Assembly (NCBI GenBank): GCA_007132825.1 | Contig: SLNX01000195.1 | Location: 1-5,585, forward strand | DNA length: 5,585 bases | Source of the DNA: Bacteroidales bacterium | GTDB lineage: Bacteria; Bacteroidota; Bacteroidia; Bacteroidales; UBA7960 | Reading direction: 5' to 3' | Shown here: piece after piece, positions 1-5,585 of the stretch | Layout: the number at the start of each line of letters is the position of its first letter | How positions within the stretch are numbered: position 1 is the stretch's first letter | The notes under the pieces: model-generated | The model's database searches: none | The model's input: the letters and a program-made list of their open reading frames with translations, nothing else | What the model was told of the DNA's origin: nothing | Position numbers and translations under genes: made by a program

Positions 1-1
1 A

Positions 2-604
2 ATGAAGTCGATTTATACCAGAAAATTCGGACTGCTTCACACCGATCGGAAGATAGGGGGTGGTAATTTGAGGGATTGCTATTCGATTGCAGACAAACCG
101 GGGCTTTGCATCAAAATAGTCAAAGCCGAATTAACCCCTGGTCGCAGGTTTCAGGCTTTCTTTTTCTGGAAAAATACCAATATTAAGGAATATCAGCTCT
201 ATAAAACGATCCCAAGTGAGATCAAACCCTATTTCAATCCGGTTATCGAAGCGGAAAAGGAATATGTTTTAACTGAAAGGCCTCGCAACAATGACGGCAG
301 TTTTGCCAGTTCGGTTAAGAGTCACCATAAAATCAGCAATGCAAGTTTCTGGCAACATGTAAAAAACCTTTTTCAATATCTTGAAGAAAATGAACTTTGG
401 TTTTTTGATGTGTTGAACGGCAACAACATGTTTGTTCAAAAAAACAGTGAAACCGACTGGCGACCGATTGTTGTTGATTATAAACGACTGGGATGGAAGG
501 CATTCCCCTGGCAGATCTACCTTGCATTTAATCGGGGAAACCGAAATAAACTCAGGCGGCGATATCGTAAGTTTGTTGCCAAATACAATGCAGGTGAAAA
601 ATAA
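2..604 (+). CDS. YrbL-family kinase-like protein
   Basis: A 200-residue soluble basic protein that resembles the PhoP-regulatory-network protein YrbL, a small protein-kinase-fold family. Visible in order: a glycine-rich loop GGGNLRDCY (19-27), followed by CIKIV (36-40) whose K38 sits where kinases have the ATP-binding lysine; E63, a candidate for the helix-C glutamate; a catalytic-loop-like FFDVLNGNNM (134-143) with D136 and N141 spaced as in HRDxxxxN; and IVVDY (156-160) with D159 in the place of the metal-binding DFG aspartate. The C-terminus is rich in Arg and Lys (about 178-195). E. coli YrbL, as I recall it, aligns over the same regions and is of similar length, so the gene is probably complete, although the ATG lies at base 2 and a start further left cannot be excluded. 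It is convergent with the ligase gene, 19 bp apart. Its substrate is unknown; a role in lipopolysaccharide or envelope modification is inferred only from context. Confidence 0.72.
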   Translation: MKSIYTRKFGLLHTDRKIGGGNLRDCYSIADKPGLCIKIVKAELTPGRRFQAFFFWKNTNIKEYQLYKTIPSEIKPYFNPVIEAEKEYVLTERPRNNDGSFASSVKSHHKISNASFWQHVKNLFQYLEENELWFFDVLNGNNMFVQKNSETDWRPIVVDYKRLGWKAFPWQIYLAFNRGNRNKLRRRYRKFVAKYNAGEK

Positions 605-623
605 AAACGCCAAAACTGCTGAC

Positions 624-2237
624 CTAATTATGCATTCTGATTGGGGTATGGGTTTTTTCAAGACGTGGCATCAGCACACCAAAATACAAGGCAAAAAACA
701 AGATAAAATTCAGGGACATCTGGCTGTCAAGCGGGCTATTCCCTAGCATGAATACCATCACAATCACTATGAGAATGTTAAAGGGCAGATACCTTATAGC
801 ACCCGATTGCCTGATAAACATATAATAAAGAGCAAAGATTGCAATTAAGCCTGTGATGCCAAGCATGATGACAAGATGCAGCAGTTGATTGTGAACATGC
901 CTTAGCACAAAGGCATTAAAGCTTGAATCAATCAGCTCAAGGCCTGTGTGCAGTGCAATAATGTGACCTCCCGTACCCCATCCAAAAACAGGACGCATTT
1001 TAGCTGCCAGAATACCAGCCCTCCACACCTCTATACGCTGGGTAAAGGAATGTCCGGTGGGATTACCGGTTTGCCGGTAAGCATGTAACTCCCAAAAAGT
1101 TTGATGGATGCGCACATACACATTGGGCCATCCCATGTATAAATAATTCGGGACACCCTGTTCAACCGCTTTTATCTCCTCATCCGACAACATCTCCAGC
1201 GCAGCCTCATCCTTGCGCAAACCTCTGGAGCTCATAAAGCGGTATAATGTATACTTTAATTCATTTCCAGCCTGGTCGAGGCTGTCGAAACCGATGGCGC
1301 TACGCCGGTTCCATGCATTCCGGAGCTCATCCTCTGCAATGAAGGAAAAAACCAGGTAACCATTTTCCCTTAATTCCAGCTCTTTATCATGCGTGTATGC
1401 ATTTCCCATTGCTGTCAACTCATGGTATTCATGTGGCTCAGGATCAATCTGCCTGTAAATTGGTTCTACAACCTGTCTCATAGTGTTAAAAGAGGTTACA
1501 GCAACTGCAACAACCATTAAACCAAAGATGATGCTATTGCCCAATCCCGGTTTCTTGATTAAGTCGCGCAAAAACAGGAAAACACCAATTACCAAAAGCG
1601 CAATGATTCCGGTAAGTGTTCCCATGATAAAGAGAAAAACAATCAACCAGACTGAAACGGCTAGCGAAACATAGTACCATTGATTGTTCGCTGAAATCCG
1701 GCGCATGAACCACGGCATAAATAGAGCCGTCATGAGGATCATCATGCTGAGGTGAATATGCGGGATGAAAGGAGAAACATCCCTTGGATCGGTGTGTGTT
1801 TCTGAAAGGACCACTAAGGCTCCGGCAAAAGTTGTGAAGAGCACTGATGCGGCAAACAATAATGGCAACACCAAAATCCTTTGATTTTTCAAAGGTCGGG
1901 AGGAGGCAACAACCAAAATCAGCGACAAATAAGGCAACTTGTTTTTCATCACTGATACGCCATGAGACAGATCCTGTGTCCAAAACAGACCGAATGCGTA
2001 AATAAAAAATACACCTATTAAATACAGCGATGCTCTATTCTCTTTTAAACGATTGAACTTTTCCTTGAACGTGCCCTCAACCAACCAGTTGGCGGCGAGT
2101 AATATTTGCGCAATGCTGACAAATGCCCGGGAGGTAGGCAGACTGATGACGAAAAGGGATAAAAACAAAAACATCAGGTATTGAAATATTCTTTCGTCAG
2201 ATGACCAGGTAAATGCTTTTTTTAATTCATGAAGCAT
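624..2237 (-). CDS. O-antigen ligase / Wzy-like polymerase family membrane protein
   Basis: A 537-residue polytopic inner-membrane protein of the O-antigen ligase (WaaL/Wzy_C) superfamily. These enzymes join an undecaprenyl-linked glycan to lipid A core, to another acceptor, or to a growing polymer, on the periplasmic side. I count roughly 10-12 hydrophobic segments: a dense block at about 18-250 and another at about 452-525, separated by a hydrophilic loop of about 200 residues (253-450). The loop ends in the family signature: R401 in RIEVWRAG, then P416 and the glycine-rich FGWGTGG (418-424), then HVHNQ (447-451), whose histidine corresponds to the conserved periplasmic histidine of WaaL. 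Classical WaaL proteins are nearer 400 residues; the extra length is in the loop. The ATG at 2237 lies 18 bp after the Stealth gene stop with no separate promoter visible, so the two are probably one transcript. Ligase and polymerase cannot be told apart from sequence alone. Confidence 0.85.
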   Translation of the reverse strand: MLHELKKAFTWSSDERIFQYLMFLFLSLFVISLPTSRAFVSIAQILLAANWLVEGTFKEKFNRLKENRASLYLIGVFFIYAFGLFWTQDLSHGVSVMKNKLPYLSLILVVASSRPLKNQRILVLPLLFAASVLFTTFAGALVVLSETHTDPRDVSPFIPHIHLSMMILMTALFMPWFMRRISANNQWYYVSLAVSVWLIVFLFIMGTLTGIIALLVIGVFLFLRDLIKKPGLGNSIIFGLMVVAVAVTSFNTMRQVVEPIYRQIDPEPHEYHELTAMGNAYTHDKELELRENGYLVFSFIAEDELRNAWNRRSAIGFDSLDQAGNELKYTLYRFMSSRGLRKDEAALEMLSDEEIKAVEQGVPNYLYMGWPNVYVRIHQTFWELHAYRQTGNPTGHSFTQRIEVWRAGILAAKMRPVFGWGTGGHIIALHTGLELIDSSFNAFVLRHVHNQLLHLVIMLGITGLIAIFALYYMFIRQSGAIRYLPFNILIVIVMVFMLGNSPLDSQMSLNFILFFALYFGVLMPRLEKTHTPIRMHN

Positions 2238-2255
2238 GACAACGTTGTTAAGGAA

Positions 2256-3323
2256 TTAAATGGTCCCGATTTTTTTACAGATGGTACCTCCACGGGCTTT
2301 TTGAAACAGGTCCTCCAACCAGTTAAAAACTTTGTCCTGATCCCCTTTATTGCACAGATCCATGCTCTGCACACACAAGAATTTGATCTTTTCATCCCGC
2401 ATGCATAATTCAATTTTTCGATCTATGTAACCTTCCATCCTTCCGGTAGGGTTCACGTAAGCGACATCCGGCTTCCTGATGTATTTGTTGCCGTTTTTTA
2501 ATTCAAGATGATAGAGTAACGAAATGAAGTTTATCTGTTTGTGATTTTTGAACCGATGCTTTAGATGACCATCAAAAAACCGGGGGTCCTGATCGTAAAA
2601 GTTTTGTGCTGTGGTTTTACTGATCGAATAGGGTGTGTGGTTAAAATAAAAGTAACGGAATCTGAAGCCTGCTTTTTTGGCTGCAAGCCATTGCCCAAGG
2701 TGATAGGATGGTTTTGGTTGAAAATCCTTTTTTCCCATCAATTTCTTTTTTATTAGGGTCTGAAATGCGGCCCACAATGTCCTGGGCCAGGGGGAAGGCA
2801 GCCAGCCGCCGCGCAGAACGGGCCTGTTTTGAATAAAAAAGTCAGACACTTTTGTGCTTCTTATCAGAAAAGAATCGTCATTAAAATAAATAAAACGATC
2901 TGACAGTCCGTCAATGCGCCATATCATACTTTCAATGGCCCTGCTGCTAAAGGTTGGCAGATAGTGCTCGTACCCTTTAAAAACATGCTTATGATCAATA
3001 ACCCTAAGTGTCTGAAGGCGTTCAGGGAAATATTGTTTTATGTCATCCTGCAAATTGGGATCCTGGGCATCAGTAACCACAAATACTTTTCGCACGAATG
3101 GAGCAAAGGTAAATATGGACAAAACGCAATACCGGATCTCATTTACCGACCGAAAGCGCGTTGGGTGAGCCCCCGGAATGTCCTCCCGCACACGGTTATC
3201 AAGAAATGGATGCATCTTCTCCTGGTGATCAGGGTCATTGCCATCCACCCAGGATATTACCACATCAATTGGGTTGTTTCCGGTTTTTGCTTCATTTGTC
3301 ATACGGAGGAAAGAATCTGTCAT
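2256..3323 (-). CDS. Stealth-family sugar-phosphate transferase (capsule/exopolysaccharide)
   Basis: A 355-residue cytoplasmic enzyme of the Stealth family, which transfers hexose-1-phosphate or N-acetylhexosamine-1-phosphate to make phosphodiester-linked polysaccharides; relatives include bacterial capsule polymerases and the catalytic part of human GlcNAc-1-phosphotransferase. Conserved regions appear in order: CR1, PIDVVISWVDGND (18-30); CR2, from RFRSVNEIRY (56-65) through IDHKHVF (109-115) and LPTFSSRAIE (122-131) to FIYFNDDSF (144-152); CR3, around HTPYSISK (219-226) and the later HRFKNH; and a CR4-like C-terminal part around KFLCVQSMD (314-322), which is the least typical. No signal peptide or membrane span. 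Start choice: the frame is open to a TTG at 3341, but that codon lies inside the -7 promoter element, so the first downstream ATG (3323) is taken; the ATG at 3302 (348 residues, beginning MTNEAK) fits equally well and gives a longer leader. It is first in the operon with the ligase gene. Confidence 0.92.
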   Translation of the reverse strand: MTDSFLRMTNEAKTGNNPIDVVISWVDGNDPDHQEKMHPFLDNRVREDIPGAHPTRFRSVNEIRYCVLSIFTFAPFVRKVFVVTDAQDPNLQDDIKQYFPERLQTLRVIDHKHVFKGYEHYLPTFSSRAIESMIWRIDGLSDRFIYFNDDSFLIRSTKVSDFFIQNRPVLRGGWLPSPWPRTLWAAFQTLIKKKLMGKKDFQPKPSYHLGQWLAAKKAGFRFRYFYFNHTPYSISKTTAQNFYDQDPRFFDGHLKHRFKNHKQINFISLLYHLELKNGNKYIRKPDVAYVNPTGRMEGYIDRKIELCMRDEKIKFLCVQSMDLCNKGDQDKVFNWLEDLFQKARGGTICKKIGTI

Positions 3324-3338
3324 CAAACCAATAAAAAA

Positions 3339-3346
3339 CAAAGATA
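3339..3346 (-). promoter_or_regulatory. Bacteroidota-type -7 promoter element for the Stealth/ligase operon
   Basis: On the minus strand these bases read TATCTTTG, a full match to the Bacteroidota primary-sigma -7 consensus TAnnTTTG. Transcription would start near 3333-3335, about 10 nt before the ATG at 3323 or about 30 nt before the ATG at 3302. No clear TTG -33 element is seen at the usual spacing; that place is occupied by an A tract. The same octamer precedes the aminotransferase gene. Confidence 0.6.
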
Positions 3347-3358
3347 CACTTAAAAGTG
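3347..3358. repeat. Short inverted repeat abutting the minus-strand promoter
   Basis: CACTT, a two-base AA centre, then AAGTG: perfect 5-bp arms directly upstream of the TATCTTTG element. A further AAGTG half-site lies at 3398-3402. The position between the divergent genes would suit an operator, but arms this short can occur by chance. On the plus strand it is followed by GGC and nine T, which resembles a weak terminator, but no plus-strand gene ends here. Confidence 0.3.
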
Positions 3359-3360
3359 GC

Positions 3361-3369
3361 TTTTTTTTT
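3361..3369. repeat. Homopolymer tract (T9 on plus, A9 on minus)
   Basis: Nine consecutive T on the plus strand. Seen from the Stealth promoter it is an A tract that begins 14 bp upstream of the -7 element and covers the region where a -33 element is expected. Such a tract can bend DNA, act as an upstream element, or change length by slippage. Only the sequence and position are observed. Confidence 0.45.
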
Positions 3370-3417
3370 GCATTTTTGCTGAAGATTTATCCCATACAAG
3401 TGCTTTTATAAGGGCAA

Positions 3418-4281
3418 ATGCCTGAAGTTATGCATCATCAATCCGAAACAAAGAAAATTGCAGTCATCTCCATGGTTCGGAACGATGATTTTTTCACACC
3501 GAAGTGGATCGATTATTACAGCGCCCAGTTTGGGTCAGAGAACCTTTTCCTCGTTCTCGACGGAATGGATCAGCCGCTTCCGGCGGGTCATGAAAGGATC
3601 AACATCATCCGGGAAGCGCATAAGCCGATGACACGCCTCAGGGGTGATAAGTATAGGTCAAGACTTGTGTCAGATATTGCCAAAGGTCTGTTCAACAATT
3701 ATGAGATTGTTATTGCCTGCGACATCGATGAATATCTTGTTTGCGACCCGAAATCGGGCAAAACACTTGCAGCTTATCTGTCGCAATCTTTCAAAAGGTC
3801 TTCTTTATCGGCATTGGGTTTGGATGTTGGACAGCACATTGATTATGAAAAAGAGATTGACTTATCGAAACCGTTTTTGCAACAGAGGAGTTTTGCGCAT
3901 GTATCTGCCCGTTACACAAAGGCAATTGTCGCACTGTGCCCTGTTCGCTGGGGTTCAGGCTACCACAGGGTGAAAGGGAAAAACTTTTTTATCGACCCAA
4001 ATTTGTTTCTTTTTCATTTTGGGATGGTGGATTACAATCATTGCAGGAATAAGATCAGCGATAAAGAATTGAACCAAAGGGGCTGGACACAGCACTTTAA
4101 CAGGAGGTTTTCACTATTTGAAATCATACGACAAACAAAGGCCATCCATGGTGATCAGTTTTTTGAAAAGGCACGCAGAAGACAAACCCTTTTCCGCCCT
4201 TTCTTCTCTATAAATAAACCCGGTATGCTTAGAGAAAAACCGGTGATTGAGATTCCGGCACGCTTTAAAGATATTGTTTAA
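3418..4281 (+). CDS. Glycosyltransferase, family-2-like (GT-A fold)
   Basis: A 287-residue soluble protein that looks like a family-2-like glycosyltransferase (Glyco_tranf_2_4 type, related to GT92-like enzymes). An N-terminal strand IAVISMVRND (14-23) matches the start of these domains, where Arg-Asn follows the first beta strand and is usually followed by an acidic residue and the phrase about the 'W..Y' helix; here KWIDYYSAQFG (29-39). The metal and nucleotide-sugar binding motif is CDIDEYLV (101-108), with D102 and D104 as the DxD pair. Later WGSGYHRV (178-185) and LFLFHFGMVDY (196-206), with H183 and H200, are in the positions where this group has conserved histidines near the acceptor site. 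No membrane segment is seen, so it probably acts at the cytoplasmic face of the membrane. It is divergent from the Stealth operon. The ATG at 3418 is the first good start; a second ATG lies at 3430. No matching -7 element is visible before it. Sugar donor and linkage are unknown. Confidence 0.8.
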   Translation: MPEVMHHQSETKKIAVISMVRNDDFFTPKWIDYYSAQFGSENLFLVLDGMDQPLPAGHERINIIREAHKPMTRLRGDKYRSRLVSDIAKGLFNNYEIVIACDIDEYLVCDPKSGKTLAAYLSQSFKRSSLSALGLDVGQHIDYEKEIDLSKPFLQQRSFAHVSARYTKAIVALCPVRWGSGYHRVKGKNFFIDPNLFLFHFGMVDYNHCRNKISDKELNQRGWTQHFNRRFSLFEIIRQTKAIHGDQFFEKARRRQTLFRPFFSINKPGMLREKPVIEIPARFKDIV

Positions 4282-4368
4282 AATTATGTTTATATACGTC
4301 TGACAAAATGGCTTGTTTATGCATTGCCGTTATCAATTAAGAACATAGTAAGCAGAAGCAAATATTTA

Positions 4369-4376
4369 TATCTTTG
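4369..4376 (+). promoter_or_regulatory. Bacteroidota-type -7 promoter element for the aminotransferase gene
   Basis: TATCTTTG, a full match to TAnnTTTG and identical to the element before the Stealth gene. Transcription would start near 4380-4383, leaving a leader of about 40 nt before the ATG at 4422. No TTG -33 element is seen at the expected 19-21 bp spacing. It sits in the 140-bp gap after the glycosyltransferase gene, where I see no convincing hairpin terminator, so read-through from the upstream gene remains possible. Confidence 0.6.
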
Positions 4377-4421
4377 CTGATGCCAAAACATTATTTATCA
4401 TCTAACAATATTCGTTTTTTT

Positions 4422-5561
4422 ATGGAAAAAATTCAAATGGTTGATTTAAAGCGTCAATATGAAAAGCTTCAGGAGGAGATTGACGCTGCAGTAATCAATG
4501 TCATTCGTTCAACACAATATATAAACGGACCGGAAGTAAAAGCATTTCAGCAGGAACTTGAGTCCTACCTTGATGTCAGACATGTTGTTCCCTGTGCCAA
4601 TGGCACCGATGCCCTCCAGGTTGCCATGATGGCTCTTGATCTGAAACCAGGTGACGAGGTGATCACCACTACCTTTACTTTTGTGGCCACCGTTGAGGTT
4701 ATCGCCCTGCTTGGGCTTACTCCCGTGTTGGTTGATGTGCTTCCCGACACATTCAACATTGATCCCGCAGTCCTGAAAAAAGCGATCACGCCAAAAACAA
4801 AGGCGGTGGTTCCTGTGCATCTGTTTGGTCAATGCGCAGATATGGATCAGATCATGCAGATAGCCAAAGAAAATAACCTTTTTGTAATTGAAGATGCTGC
4901 ACAGGCAATCGGTTCCGATTACCTGTTCAGTGACGGTACGGTAAAAAAGGCCGGCACCATAGGTCACATAGGTTGCACATCCTTTTTCCCTTCGAAAAAT
5001 CTGGGTTGCTACGGCGACGGTGGTGCCATTTTTACAAATGACGATATACTTGCACAGCGGATGCGTGTAATTGTAAACCATGGCATGGAAACGAGGTATT
5101 ATCATGATTCTGTGGGAGTCAATTCAAGACTCGACAGCATACAGGCCGCCATATTGCGAATCAAGCTGCGCCGCCTCGATCAGTATGCCGAAGCACGGCA
5201 AAAAGCGGCCAATTACTATGATCAGATGTTTAAAGACCATCCCGGACTGGAAACACCGGTAAGGAGCCCGTTTTCAACACATGTATTTCATCAATACACA
5301 TTGAAAACAAAAGGAGTTGATCGTTTCGGACTTCAAAAGTTTCTTGGAGAAAAGGAGATTCCGGCAATGGTTTATTACCCTGTACCAATGCATATTCAGA
5401 AAGCATACGATGACCCAAGATACAAAAAGGGAGACTTCCCCGTATCAGAAGCATTGAGTGTAAGCGTCATTTCTTTGCCCATGCATACGGAACTGGATGA
5501 GGAACAGCTGCAGTATATCTGTGCCAACGTATTGGAGGGGATGGAGGTGTGTAAGGTGTAA
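4422..5561 (+). CDS. DegT/DnrJ/EryC1/StrS-family UDP-sugar aminotransferase (WbpE-like)
   Basis: A 379-residue PLP-dependent enzyme (fold type I) that transfers an amino group, usually from glutamate, to a keto nucleotide sugar. Visible landmarks: MVDLKRQYEK (6-15) and YINGPEV (33-39) at the N-terminus; CANGTDALQ (58-66), which binds the PLP phosphate; IEDAAQAIG (156-164), with D158 for the PLP ring nitrogen; CTSFFPSKNLGCYGDGGAI (185-203), with K192 as the Schiff-base lysine; NSRLD (234-238); and the C-terminal ISLPMHTELDEEQ (350-362). Length is normal for the family and no key residue is missing. The motif wording is close to Pseudomonas WbpE, which aminates UDP-3-keto-GlcNAcA, but family members with other keto-sugar substrates are similar, so substrate is not fixed. 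Start choice: the open frame reaches a TTG at 4374, but that codon is inside the promoter element and the ATG at 4380 lies at the expected transcription start; the ATG at 4422 places MVDLKRQYEK where homologues begin. Confidence 0.95.
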   Translation: MEKIQMVDLKRQYEKLQEEIDAAVINVIRSTQYINGPEVKAFQQELESYLDVRHVVPCANGTDALQVAMMALDLKPGDEVITTTFTFVATVEVIALLGLTPVLVDVLPDTFNIDPAVLKKAITPKTKAVVPVHLFGQCADMDQIMQIAKENNLFVIEDAAQAIGSDYLFSDGTVKKAGTIGHIGCTSFFPSKNLGCYGDGGAIFTNDDILAQRMRVIVNHGMETRYYHDSVGVNSRLDSIQAAILRIKLRRLDQYAEARQKAANYYDQMFKDHPGLETPVRSPFSTHVFHQYTLKTKGVDRFGLQKFLGEKEIPAMVYYPVPMHIQKAYDDPRYKKGDFPVSEALSVSVISLPMHTELDEEQLQYICANVLEGMEVCKV

Positions 5562-5585
5562 AATGGGGCGCTGGGCGACAAAAGC

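Noticed and set aside
269..746. Open frames on both strands over the YrbL/ligase junction
   Set aside because: They overlap two well-supported genes, lack family motifs, and one apparent signal-like stretch is only the complement of the YrbL-like gene.
1534..1983. 149-codon minus-strand frame inside the ligase gene
   Set aside because: Same-strand, different frame from a convincing membrane protein; its hydrophobic and Cys-rich character is a by-product of the membrane-coding sequence.
3324..3341. TTG start at 3341 for the Stealth gene, adding six residues
   Set aside because: The TTG is the end of the TATCTTTG promoter-like element, so it would precede the transcription start; ATG codons at 3323 and 3302 are available and the Stealth CR1 motif begins after both.
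3347..3369. Rho-independent terminator on the plus strand (inverted repeat then T tract)
   Set aside because: The stem has only 5 pairs, is AT-rich, is separated from the T tract, and no plus-strand gene ends upstream of it.
4374..4421. TTG start at 4374 (or ATG at 4380) for the aminotransferase, adding up to 16 residues
   Set aside because: The TTG lies in the promoter-like element and the ATG at 4380 is at the expected transcription start; the added residues do not resemble the family, whose members begin near MVDLKRQYE.
4509..5105. Long open frame antisense to the aminotransferase gene
   Set aside because: It lies wholly within a gene with clear PLP-enzyme motifs; its own translation is rich in Cys, His and Gly with no recognisable domain, as expected of a shadow frame.
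5563..5585. Start of another gene at ATG 5563
   Set aside because: Only seven codons are visible before the window ends and the GC-rich sequence gives no recognisable protein start.
1..5585. tRNA, rRNA, CRISPR array, insertion sequence or riboswitch
   Set aside because: No array-like direct repeats, terminal inverted repeats with a transposase, tRNA-like cloverleaf motifs or long structured leader were seen; nearly all of the window is accounted for by five genes.

Overview
The window looks like part of a surface-polysaccharide (capsule, O-antigen or exopolysaccharide) locus from a member of the Bacteroidota. Three things point to that phylum. Coding starts lack Shine-Dalgarno sequences. Two gene starts are preceded by the same octamer, TATCTTTG, which fits the Bacteroidota -7 promoter consensus TAnnTTTG. 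The O-antigen-ligase-like protein has a long extracytoplasmic loop of a kind I associate with Bacteroidota homologues. No species can be named from this sequence.

Layout, left to right: (1) a plus-strand gene (2-604) for a small kinase-fold protein of the YrbL family; (2) tail-to-tail with it after 19 bp, a minus-strand pair read from right to left, namely a Stealth-family sugar-phosphate transferase (3323-2256) followed 18 bp later by an O-antigen ligase/polymerase-like membrane protein (2237-624); (3) a divergent intergenic region of about 95 bp holding the minus-strand promoter, a short inverted repeat and an A/T homopolymer; (4) a plus-strand family-2-like glycosyltransferase (3418-4281); (5) a 140-bp gap with a second TATCTTTG promoter; (6) a plus-strand DegT/DnrJ/EryC1/StrS aminotransferase (4422-5561), close in sequence to WbpE-type UDP-sugar aminotransferases. 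The last 24 bases are noncoding or too short to interpret.

Inferred cooperation: the aminotransferase would supply an amino-sugar nucleotide, the glycosyltransferase and the Stealth enzyme would build the glycan in the cytoplasm (the latter probably through a phosphodiester bond), and the membrane protein would polymerise the exported glycan or attach it to a lipid carrier. The YrbL-like protein may phosphorylate or regulate something in envelope assembly. All families are recognisable; the less ordinary points are the Stealth/ligase pairing in one operon, the kinase-like residues kept in the YrbL homologue, and the structure of the divergent promoter region. I do not see a wholly new system, mobile element, CRISPR array or RNA gene here.
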